32,103 nucleotides of DNA from NCBI GenBank assembly GCA_041569895.1, contig JBFFXF010000056.1, positions 1-32,103 of the forward strand, read 5' to 3'. Source of the DNA: JBFFXF01 sp041569895 (GTDB lineage Bacteria > Planctomycetota > UBA8108 > JACQVS01). Below the pieces are notes generated by a model, which was given only the letters and a program-made list of their open reading frames with translations, made no database searches and had not been told where the DNA came from. The position numbers and the translations under genes were made by a program. Numbering within the stretch: the first letter of the stretch is position 1; every line of letters begins with the position of its first letter. This document shows positions 15,226-27,884 of the stretch, in pieces.

Positions 15226-16142
15226 GCGAGTACATCACGCCCTGGGACATCTACCAGCACGGCGTGAGCCGCGTCTTCTGCCACAAGCGAACTCGATTCC
15301 AGGACATGTACATCGTCGAGACCGGCGCGTACGGGAAGGCGCTGGTGCTCGACGGCAAGTGGCAGTCCTCCACCGGCGATGAGTTCATCTACCACGAGGC
15401 GCTCGTCCACCCGCCGATGCTCTGTCACGGAAGCCCGCGCTCGGTGCTGATCCTCGGCGGCGGCGAGGGCGCGACGGCGCGCGAGGCGCTGCGGTGGAAG
15501 TCGATCGAGCGCGTCGTCATGGTGGACATAGACGGCGAGGTCGTCGACGCCTGCAAGGAGCACCTGCCGGAGATGCACCAGGGCGCCTTCGACGACCCGC
15601 GCGTCGAGGTGCTGATCCGGGACGCGCTCGAGGTCCTCGATCGGCCTTCGGACCGTTTCGACATCATCATCTCCGATCTCTCCGACCCGATCGAGGAGGG
15701 ACCGTCCTTCCGGCTGTTCACGCGAGAGTACTTCGAGAAGGTGCTCGGTGCGCTCGCGGACGACGGCTATCTGGTCGTCCAGGCCGGCCCGGTGTCGCCC
15801 GCCGAGCTGGCGCTCCACGCCCGCCTCGCGACGACGATCGCGGCGGTGTTCGAGCACGCGCGGTCGTACACGGCCCACGTCCCGACGTACGCCTCGCCCT
15901 GGGGGTTCACGCTCGCGTCGAGGCGACCGATCGACGCGCGTCCGGAGCCCGAGGCGATCGACCGGTTGCTCGCCGAGCGCACCACCGGCGGGCTGCGCAT
16001 GCTCGACGGCGCAGCGTACCTCGGCATGCTGCAGCTGCCGGCCCACCTGCGGCGCGCGATCGACGAGGAGACCCGGGTCTACACGCTCTCCGAGCCGCCG
16101 AAGTTCTTCGGCAAGGGCGTGGCGGGCGAGCCACCCACGTGA
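15189..16142 (+). CDS. speE: Aminopropyltransferase, thermospermine-synthase (ACL5)-like SpeE
   Basis: A 317-aa aminopropyltransferase of the spermidine synthase fold. It would transfer an aminopropyl group from decarboxylated AdoMet (made by SpeD next door) to a diamine or triamine. The nucleotide-binding motif LILGGGEGATAREAL (~88-101), acidic VVMVDID (109-115) and catalytic Asp163 in ISDLSDPIEEGP are present. Several signatures fit plant ACL5-type thermospermine synthases better than spermidine synthases: YHEALVHPPML (ACL5-like YHECLIHPALL), DLSDPIEEGP (DLADPVEGGP rather than DSSDPMGPA), QAGP, and YTAHVPTYASPWG (YTAHVPSFADTWG). The comparison rests on recalled sequences. The ATG at 15189 follows GAGGAGAGG; the frame is open further upstream, but that part overlaps speD in another frame. 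The product may be thermospermine, spermidine or another polyamine. Confidence 0.9.
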   Translation: MAGAEVRADLWISEYITPWDIYQHGVSRVFCHKRTRFQDMYIVETGAYGKALVLDGKWQSSTGDEFIYHEALVHPPMLCHGSPRSVLILGGGEGATAREALRWKSIERVVMVDIDGEVVDACKEHLPEMHQGAFDDPRVEVLIRDALEVLDRPSDRFDIIISDLSDPIEEGPSFRLFTREYFEKVLGALADDGYLVVQAGPVSPAELALHARLATTIAAVFEHARSYTAHVPTYASPWGFTLASRRPIDARPEPEAIDRLLAERTTGGLRMLDGAAYLGMLQLPAHLRRAIDEETRVYTLSEPPKFFGKGVAGEPPT

Positions 16143-16151
16143 TCGTCCCCG

Positions 16152-16177
16152 TTCCCGTCCCCGAACAAAGACGGGAA
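16152..16177 (+). terminator. Inverted ACGGGN repeat pair after speE
   Basis: Perfect 8-bp arms TTCCCGTC and GACGGGAA with a 10-nt loop lie 9 bp after the speE stop codon. The arms are facing fragments of the CCCGTN/ACGGGN family, so this could be a small repeat copy acting as a weak transcript end; no T-run follows directly. Confidence 0.35.
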
Positions 16178-16234
16178 TCACGATTTCGAATCGCGCCGCC
16201 GAGTGTGGCCCCGGATCGGCCCGCGATTTTTGCA

Positions 16235-16263
16235 TTGCGCCCGGCGAGGCGCGTCCTTAAATA
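16235..16263 (+). promoter_or_regulatory. Candidate transketolase promoter
   Basis: TTGCGC (16235-16240), a 17-bp spacer and TAAATA (16258-16263) lie about 97 bp before the transketolase start, in an A/T-rich patch (GATTTTTGCATTGCG...CCTTAAATAG) that stands out from its GC-rich surroundings. The -35 hexamer and spacing match those proposed for speD. Confidence 0.35.
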
Positions 16264-16359
16264 GTTCGGGACCAGGAATGCTCGCACGAGCACTCAACGA
16301 CCCCTTCGAGCACGGAAACGCCCCCGCAGGCCAGCGACCAGACACCGGAAGAGACACCG

Positions 16360-18378
<2,019 letters not shown>

Positions 18379-18524
18379 TCTTCCCGTTCCCGGCCCCGGA
18401 CCCGAAAACACCCGGCGTCATCCCGGTGGCCGACGTCGGGGCCGGGCGATGGACGTTCGAGGTCGAGACTCATGGGCTCGGAGAGGAGAGCCACTCCGGA
18501 GGTCTTGCTGTCAGACGATTCATG

Positions 18525-18556
18525 AGGAAGGCAGGAAACTCAGGAAGGCAGGAAAC
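18525..18556 (+). repeat. AGGAAGGCAGGAAAC direct repeat, two copies
   Basis: Two identical 15-mers start 17 bp apart in the gap between the convergent transketolase and DUF1318 genes. They are preceded by CATGAGGAAGGCAGGAA, which recurs with one mismatch at 27553-27569, and an inverted piece (CTTTCCTGCC) lies at about 18602. The whole 264-bp gap has no gene; a short CCCGTTCCCG fragment lies near 18383. Confidence 0.75.
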
Positions 18557-18642
18557 GGAAGAATTGAGGGGGGTCGAGTTTCGTGAGCCTCGTTGCCCTG
18601 CTTTCCTGCCGTCAGTATCTCACAGGGACGGGGGCGGTCCGT

Positions 18643-19365
18643 CTATTTCTTCTTCTTCGCCTTCGGCTTTCTCACCCACTCCACCTTCTCCGTCTTCTCG
18701 TCCTTTACCTGGATCCACCATCCCTCCGCCGCCTGCTCGATCCACTTCTTGCCGAAGATGCGCTGCACGGCCTTGAGGTCGGACGCGCGGATGCCCTCGT
18801 TCGCCTCGACGATGCGCTTGTAGAGCGCCAGGCGGTCGCGGTTCTCGGCCTTGACGAGCTGCTCGAGCTCGCGGCGCTGGCGCAGGTCGAGGTCGGCCTC
18901 CTCGATCCTCGGCTCGACCATGCCGTCGAGTCGCTCGCCGAGCGCGCCGCTCTTGTAGAACGGCAGCAGCTTCTTGTAGCGCTCGCGGAGCGTCGCGCGG
19001 ATGCGCTTGATGATCGGATCGTCGATGTCGATCTTGATCTTCTTCTCGTCGTCGTCCTCCTGGGCCGCGGGGCCGGCGCCGATCGCCATCGCCGCGACGA
19101 GAGTCGTGCGCAGTGTCGCGGTCGTCGGCGGTTGCGGCGGGGTGCGTGGCTCGGGCGGCTCCGTCGTCGTCGACGGCCCCTCCTCGATCTCCGGGCGCAC
19201 GTCCTCGATGATCTTCTCGGCGGCCTCCTCGACCTCGGCCTCGGGGAAGCTGATGTAGACGGTGACGCAGCCGGAGATGCTCGCGGTGACGCCCGCGGCG
19301 AGCAGCGCGGCGGCCATCAGCGCGACGAGGACGGGACCCGGCAGGTCGAGGGGTGCGATCTTCAT
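18643..19365 (-). CDS. DUF1318 (YdbL-like) lipoprotein
   Basis: A 240-aa predicted lipoprotein. The start at 19365 is preferred to one 27 codons upstream because it gives a proper signal peptide (hydrophobic core ~11-31) ending in the lipobox ISGC with Cys33. After it comes FPEAEVEEAAEKIIEDVRPE (~40-59), then a Pro/Thr-rich linker with a second hydrophobic patch (~85-101) and an acidic stretch. The C-terminal ~125 residues are a DUF1318/YdbL-type domain (IKRIRATLRERYKKLLPFYK; LVKAENRDRLALYKRIVEAN; IFGKKWIEQAAEGWW). In enterobacteria YdbL is encoded near the YdbH/YnbE envelope proteins; none of those genes is seen here. The protein ends in a lysine-rich tail. It lies 82 bp downstream of the LysR gene on the same strand. 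Confidence 0.8.
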   Translation of the reverse strand: MKIAPLDLPGPVLVALMAAALLAAGVTASISGCVTVYISFPEAEVEEAAEKIIEDVRPEIEEGPSTTTEPPEPRTPPQPPTTATLRTTLVAAMAIGAGPAAQEDDDEKKIKIDIDDPIIKRIRATLRERYKKLLPFYKSGALGERLDGMVEPRIEEADLDLRQRRELEQLVKAENRDRLALYKRIVEANEGIRASDLKAVQRIFGKKWIEQAAEGWWIQVKDEKTEKVEWVRKPKAKKKK

Positions 19366-19447
19366 GTGACTCGTATCGTTTCTTGGGTGTCGGCCCGCGC
19401 CGACACGAGGACTGCCGTCATGAGATAGGACGCCCGCTGACCGCATT

Positions 19448-20506
19448 CTATTCGCTGCGCGAGGGCGCGTCGAGCCGCGCGGAAATGCCGTCCCTGACGC
19501 CAGCGTTCCTGGCGCTGTCGTTCCCCGCTCCGAGGAGCGACTCGACGAAGAGCCGCGTCGTGGTGGTCATCCGTCGGCGACGCTTGGAGATGATCGCCAC
19601 CGGACGGACCAGCGGTTCGCCGTCGAGCGGCACTTCGGCGAGCGTGCCACGCTCCACTTCCCGCCGGATCGACGGCCGCGGCAGGATGCTCACGGCGCCC
19701 GTCACCTCGAGGGCCTGCTTGATGGTCTCGATGTTGTCGAACTCGCTGACGACCTTGACGCTGACGTGCAGGGTGCGCAGGGCGCGGTCGAGCTCGCGGC
19801 GAATCTTCAGCCCGCGCGCGAACGCGACGAACTTCTGCCCCTCGAGATCGGTGAGCTCGAGCCGATCTCCCGAGGAGAGCGCATGGCCGACGGGGCACGC
19901 GATCACCATCTCCTCGTCGAGCCACGGCGTGACCTCGAGGCCTCGCTGCGGCTCGGGGTAGGAGATGACCCCGATGTCCGCCTCGTCGTCGAGCACGGCC
20001 GAGTAGACCTTCACCGGGTGGCAGTACTCGAGATGCACGGCCGCCGCCGGATACCGCTTCATGAACTGCTGCAGGAACCGGTCGAGCGTGTGCAGCCCCA
20101 CGGAGTAGATCGACGCCACCCGCACGGTGCCACCGACGCCATCCGCCCCGCGACGGAGGTCGTCGAGGACGGTGCCATGACGGTGGAGGATCTCCTGGCA
20201 GCGGCGCGCGTACTCCCGTCCCTCGGGAGTCGGCACCAGGGGACGCCGGGTGCGGTCGATCAGCTCGGTGCCGACCTCGCTCTCGAGGTGGGCGACGATC
20301 TGACTGACCGCCGATTGCGAGATGCCGAAGACGGCGCCGCCGCGCGAGAAGCCCCGCAGCCGGACCACCTCGCAGAAGACCTCCATCGACTGGAGGTTGA
20401 TGTTGGTCGTGCGCGGCCGGCTCGCCGCGGTGCCGGACTCGGCCGCGCCGCCCCGGTTTCGGGCGGCGTGCGCGCCGTTTCCGGTATCGTTCTTGCGTCG
20501 TCCCAT
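19448..20506 (-). CDS. LysR family transcriptional regulator, divergent from gltBD
   Basis: A 352-aa LysR-type regulator. The winged helix-turn-helix lies at ~37-97 (MEVFCEVVRLRGFSRGGAVF, then ISQSAVSQIVAHLE), followed by the linker helix and a two-lobed effector-binding domain of periplasmic-binding-protein type (~125-330). The first ~35 residues are a basic, Gly/Ala-rich extension not usual in the family; a later start is possible, since no clear ribosome binding site precedes the ATG at 20506. The gene is divergent from gltB across a 596-bp region holding a perfect palindrome, the arrangement of gltC and gltAB in Bacillus subtilis, where the LysR protein GltC controls glutamate synthase. 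A GltC-like role is inferred from position only. LysR proteins usually repress themselves and activate the divergent gene. Confidence 0.88.
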   Translation of the reverse strand: MGRRKNDTGNGAHAARNRGGAAESGTAASRPRTTNINLQSMEVFCEVVRLRGFSRGGAVFGISQSAVSQIVAHLESEVGTELIDRTRRPLVPTPEGREYARRCQEILHRHGTVLDDLRRGADGVGGTVRVASIYSVGLHTLDRFLQQFMKRYPAAAVHLEYCHPVKVYSAVLDDEADIGVISYPEPQRGLEVTPWLDEEMVIACPVGHALSSGDRLELTDLEGQKFVAFARGLKIRRELDRALRTLHVSVKVVSEFDNIETIKQALEVTGAVSILPRPSIRREVERGTLAEVPLDGEPLVRPVAIISKRRRRMTTTTRLFVESLLGAGNDSARNAGVRDGISARLDAPSRSE

Positions 20507-20582
20507 CGGGGCAGTGTCCCGGTGTATTCCGCGGGAGGACCCCGCGGGAGAGTGTTCCTCGTTGGCCGCGATTTCCCGACTT

Positions 20583-20646
20583 TTGACAGCGACGCGGCGC
20601 GGTTTCGTATAAGATTTTCTTATACACCCTTTTCGCCCGAATGCAA
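20583..20646. promoter_or_regulatory. Divergent promoters sharing a 19-bp palindrome
   Basis: GTATAAGA-ttt-TCTTATAC (20607-20625) is a perfect palindrome. Its left arm gives TATAAG (20608-20613), preceded on the plus strand by a perfect TTGACA (20583-20588) at 19 bp, a candidate gltBD promoter. Its right arm gives TATAAG on the minus strand (20624-20619), preceded by TTGCAT (20646-20641) at 16 bp, a candidate promoter for the LysR gene. The core ATAAG-N5-CTTAT has the T-N11-A dyad form of LysR sites, so binding there could shut off both promoters. Confidence 0.5.
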
Positions 20647-20661
20647 TTGACTAATTGTCAA
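20647..20661. promoter_or_regulatory. Second LysR-type dyad, TTGAC-N5-GTCAA
   Basis: This perfect inverted repeat (5-bp arms, 5-bp spacer) contains T-N11-A symmetry and lies immediately upstream of the -35 box proposed for the LysR gene, 21 bp beyond the first palindrome. LysR tetramers often contact two such half-sites. Confidence 0.4.
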
Positions 20662-20937
20662 AGCTGTGGCACTGTAGTCGGTCTCCGGGAACGACGCGGT
20701 CGCTCCCGCGGGGGGGGTCGCCGGGCGCGTCACTCCTCGCGCGGAAAATACCGCACTCCCGGTCGGCCGGCACGCGGAGGGCGTTCCCTCCAGATCCGAG
20801 TCGAGAGACTCGCACGGCCAGGGCGACTCGACGGCTCTCCCTGCCGGCCACGAGCGCACCGGACGACGCCGGAGGGCGGCGGTTGACACCCCCGCGCGTG
20901 ACGGTCCGCGTCGGTGCGCTGTCAGGGTGAGGGAGCG

Positions 20938-20960
20938 CCTCGCCGGTTGAGCCGGCGAGG
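20938..20960 (+). promoter_or_regulatory. GC-rich hairpin in the gltB leader
   Basis: CCTCGCCGG and CCGGCGAGG form a 9-bp perfect stem with loop TTGAG, about 140 bp before the gltB start. No T-run follows, so it is not a typical terminator. It matches no riboswitch I recognise. Confidence 0.45.
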
Positions 20961-20967
20961 ACAATGG

Positions 20968-21018
20968 TCTCCAGACAAAGAACGGCTCCAGACAGAAAAC
21001 GTCTCCAGACAGGAGCGG
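20968..21018 (+). repeat. Three 17-bp direct repeats in the gltB leader
   Basis: Three adjacent 17-mers start at 20968, 20985 and 21002. All share CTCCAGACA, and the first two share CTCCAGACARARAACG. Each contains a small dyad (GTCT-CC-AGAC in copies 1 and 3). They lie between the hairpin and the gltB start and could be sites for a DNA- or RNA-binding regulator. Confidence 0.6.
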
Positions 21019-21102
21019 AGCGCACCCGTTCGGCGCCCCGGGGCGTTGAGGATGAACGCCCCCGCGGTGTACCCGGACGGGTCTCGAGAAGGAAAGACGT
21101 CA

Positions 21103-25659
<4,557 letters not shown>

Positions 25660-25762
25660 TCACGGCGGCGCACTCACCACGGAAAAAAGGAAACGGATAG
25701 CGGAGATGATCGTGAGCGATTTCTACCTGACGCGTGCCGGTTGCCGTGCCCGAGAGATCGGG

Positions 25763-25829
25763 GACGGGGACGGGAACGGGAACGGGGACGGGGGTGGCGG
25801 AGGTCACCTGGAATCCGCCCGTTCCCGTT
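25763..25829 (+). repeat. ACGGGN repeat inside the gltB-gltD spacer
   Basis: Five ACGGGG and ACGGGA units (25763-25791) are followed, 27 bp later, by an inverted piece CCCGTTCCCG (25819-25828) that could pair with ACGGGAACGGG in the transcript. The element fills most of the spacer between two genes that normally form one operon and ends about 30 bp before the gltD start. Confidence 0.8.
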
Positions 25830-25857
25830 AGACTCGAAGGCAGGAGCGACACCACGA

Positions 25858-27321
25858 ATGGGGAAGCCGACAGGATTCATGGAGATTCAGCGCAGGACGG
25901 TGCCCTACCGCCCGGCGCTGGAGCGCATCCGGGACTTCGACGAGTTCCTCGTCGAGGTGCCGCAGGAGCACCTCAAGTCCCAGGGCGCCCGCTGCATGGA
26001 CTGCGGCGTGCCGTTCTGCCAGTCGGAGACCGGCTGCCCCGTCGATAACCTGATCCCCGAGTGGAACGACCTCATCTACCACGGCCGGTGGAAGGACGCG
26101 CTCGAGCGCCTGCACAAGACGAACAACTTCCCGGAGTTCACCGGACGGACCTGTCCGGCGCCGTGCGAGGGCGCTTGCGTCCTCGGCATCACGGACCCGC
26201 CGGTGACCATCAAGAACATCGAGAACGCCATCATCGACCGCGGCTTCGCCGAGGGCTGGGTGCTGCCCAATCCGCCGCGCTCCCGCACCGGGAAGAAGGT
26301 GGCGATCGTCGGCTCCGGTCCCGCCGGGCTCGCGGCGGCCGCGCAGCTGAACAGCGTCGGCCACTCCGTGACCGTCTACGAGCGCGATGATCGCGCCGGC
26401 GGACTGCTGATGTACGGCATCCCGAACATGAAGCTCGACAAGGGCGTGGTCGAGCGGCGACTCGATCTCCTCCGCGCGGAGGGAGTGGAGTTCGTCACCG
26501 GTGTTCACGTCGGAGTCGACGTCGACGCGCGCGAGCTCCTCGAAAAGAACGACGCGCTGCTCCTGGCATGCGGGGCGACCAAGCCGCGTGACCTGCCGAT
26601 CCCGGGCCGCGAGCTCGACGGCATCCACTTCGCCATGGAGTTCCTGCACAAGAACACGAAGAGCCTGCTCGACTCGGGGCTGACCGACGGAGAGTACATC
26701 ACCGCCAGGGACCGCGACGTGATCGTCATCGGCGGCGGCGACACGGGGACCGACTGCATCGGCACGTCGATGCGCCACGGTTGTCGCAGCCTGATCAACT
26801 TCGAGCTCCTCCCGAGGCCGCCGGAGAGCCGGGCGCCCGACAACCCGTGGCCGCAGTGGCCGCGGATCTATCGCGTCGACTACGGTCACGAGGAGGTCGC
26901 CGCGAAGTTCGGCTCGGACCCGCGCCGCTTCGCGATCATGAGCAAGGAGTTCATCGACGACGGCAACGGGCGCGTCGCGGGCATCCGCACGGTCGAGCTC
27001 GAGTGGTCGAAGGACGAGTCGGGCCGCTGGAACATGGACGAGATCCCGGGCAGCGAGAAGGAGTGGAAGGCCGATCTCATCCTCCTCGCCATGGGTTTCC
27101 TCGGCCCGGAGCAGACGATCGTCCCGCAGCTCGACCTCGAGGTCGACGAGCGCTCGAACTTCAGGGCCGAGGCCGGTCGCCACGCCACCTCGATCGACGG
27201 CGTCTTCGCCGCGGGCGACTGCCGGCGCGGTCAGTCGCTCGTCGTCTGGGCGATCCGCGAGGGACGCGAGGCCGCGCGCGAGATCGATCGCTACATGATG
27301 GGCAGCACGACGCTTCCCTGA
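25858..27321 (+). CDS. gltD: Glutamate synthase small (beta) subunit
   Basis: A 487-aa small subunit of NADPH-dependent glutamate synthase, which passes electrons from NADPH through FAD and iron-sulfur clusters to GltB. The N-terminal cysteines that bind two [4Fe-4S] clusters are intact: C46-x2-C49-x4-C54-x5-C60 and C99-x3-C103-x3-C107 (CPAPCEGAC). The FAD site is VAIVGSGPAGLAAAA (~148-162) and the NADPH site VIVIGGGDTGTDC (~288-300). The C-terminal FAD motif GVFAAGDCRRGQSLVVWAI is present. The length is normal for the family. The ATG at 25858 has AGGAG 11 nt upstream; the alternative Met7 residues later lacks a better site. The order gltB-gltD on one strand indicates an operon despite the repeat between them. 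Confidence 0.96.
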   Translation: MGKPTGFMEIQRRTVPYRPALERIRDFDEFLVEVPQEHLKSQGARCMDCGVPFCQSETGCPVDNLIPEWNDLIYHGRWKDALERLHKTNNFPEFTGRTCPAPCEGACVLGITDPPVTIKNIENAIIDRGFAEGWVLPNPPRSRTGKKVAIVGSGPAGLAAAAQLNSVGHSVTVYERDDRAGGLLMYGIPNMKLDKGVVERRLDLLRAEGVEFVTGVHVGVDVDARELLEKNDALLLACGATKPRDLPIPGRELDGIHFAMEFLHKNTKSLLDSGLTDGEYITARDRDVIVIGGGDTGTDCIGTSMRHGCRSLINFELLPRPPESRAPDNPWPQWPRIYRVDYGHEEVAAKFGSDPRRFAIMSKEFIDDGNGRVAGIRTVELEWSKDESGRWNMDEIPGSEKEWKADLILLAMGFLGPEQTIVPQLDLEVDERSNFRAEAGRHATSIDGVFAAGDCRRGQSLVVWAIREGREAAREIDRYMMGSTTLP

Positions 27322-27363
27322 GTGGTGTGGTGGCGGGGCGGGATGGCGTCGACTTGATGGTCC

Positions 27364-27420
27364 GTACCCGTACCCGGTCCCGTTCCCGTGCCCGTGCCCG
27401 TGCCCGTGCCGGTGCCCGTT
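27364..27420 (-). repeat. (CCCGTN)n tract, minus-strand (ACGGGN)n
   Basis: About nine CCCGTA, CCCGTT and CCCGTG units, slightly imperfect. It is separated from the CCGANN tract by CTCGAAGGCTCTGG. On the minus strand the order is TCGGNA tract, linker, ACGGGN tract, the same as on the plus strand at 5116-5260. Confidence 0.85.
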
Positions 27421-27430
27421 CTCGAAGGCT

Positions 27431-27494
27431 CTGGTTGCGGAGTCCGATGACCGAGTCCGATACCGACTCCGATACCGATTCCGACTCCGACCCC
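27431..27494 (-). repeat. (CCGANN)n tract, minus-strand (TCGGNN)n, with conserved edge
   Basis: It begins with the conserved edge GCGGAGTCCGATGACCGA and continues with CCGATA and CCGACT units. The segment 27431-27473 matches 311-353 at 40 of 43 positions, and 27435-27454 is the exact reverse complement of 5181-5200. Confidence 0.9.
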
Positions 27495-27650
27495 AACGTT
27501 GCAAAAACCCGGAAGCCCGCTCGACCTTGGTGGCGAGACTCTGCGACGCATCCATGAGGAACGCAGGAAGACGGCGAAGCAAGGAAGGTTCGCTCGACAG
27601 CTCAAGGGAGGCTCACCAAGCTCGTCGTTCGGACTGAAAAGGGAGAGAAA

Positions 27651-27718
27651 CCTCTCTGTGCGTCCTCTGTGCCTGTGCGTCGCTGCGCCAGCTCGCGCCG
27701 CACCTCTGTGGTTCAAAC
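27651..27718 (+). repeat. CTCTGTG-type repeat segment
   Basis: CTCTCTGTGCGTCCTCTGTG, CCTGTGCGTCGCTGCGCC and CACCTCTGTGGTTCAAA are separated by short GC-rich pieces. From memory, segments of the form CTCTGTG...CCTCTGTG...CTCTGTGGTTCAAA occur between genes in several unrelated environmental bacteria; I cannot check that here. Only one copy is present in this window. Confidence 0.5.
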
Positions 27719-27884
27719 ACGTCATTTTATCGTTTCTGGCTGGCGGACCGGTGTCGACCGTCGGGTCCTCCTCTCGCTCCTTCACTCATCGGCCGGCTCC
27801 GGATAGGATGGGGCCATACGAGTGGGCCCGCCCCCTCATCTCGCGTGCACGCTCGTTGCACGCCACGTTCGCCCGTCGATTGCC

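Larger units (their letters stand above)
20507..21102. other. LysR-gltB divergent control region and gltB leader
   Basis: This 596-bp gap has no convincing gene on either strand. It contains divergent candidate promoters on one palindrome (20583-20646), a second palindrome (20647-20661), a 9-bp GC hairpin (20938-20960) and three 17-bp direct repeats (20968-21018). The A/T-rich 20605-20662 stretch stands out from the GC-rich surroundings. TTGACA at 20883-20888 lacks any -10-like partner. Unlike most other long gaps here, this one has no TCGGNA or ACGGGN tract. Confidence 0.6.
27322..27884. other. Repeat-rich intergenic region after gltD
   Basis: This 563-bp gap has no supported gene. It holds a (CCCGTN)n tract, a linker, a (CCGANN)n tract, a CATGAGGAACGCAGGAAG piece (27553-27570) and a CTCTGTG-type segment (27651-27718). 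A GTTCAAACACGTCATTTTATCG stretch near 27711 is the only A/T-rich patch; GGATAGGATGG near 27803 is another weak candidate promoter region for the exported lectin/FGE protein. Confidence 0.6.

Noticed and set aside
20883..20888. TTGACA as the main gltB promoter -35 box
   Set aside because: The next 15-20 bp downstream are entirely GC-rich with no -10-like hexamer.
20914..21102. N-terminal extension of GltB from an upstream start
   Set aside because: The extension would cover the hairpin and direct repeats, has no homology-like motif, and would bury the amidotransferase cysteine far from the N-terminus. The ATG at 21103 has a good ribosome binding site.
20507..21102. Small regulatory protein gene in the LysR-gltB gap
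   Set aside because: The short frames there are Arg/Gly/Ser/Pro-rich, lack ribosome binding sites and overlap each other on both strands.
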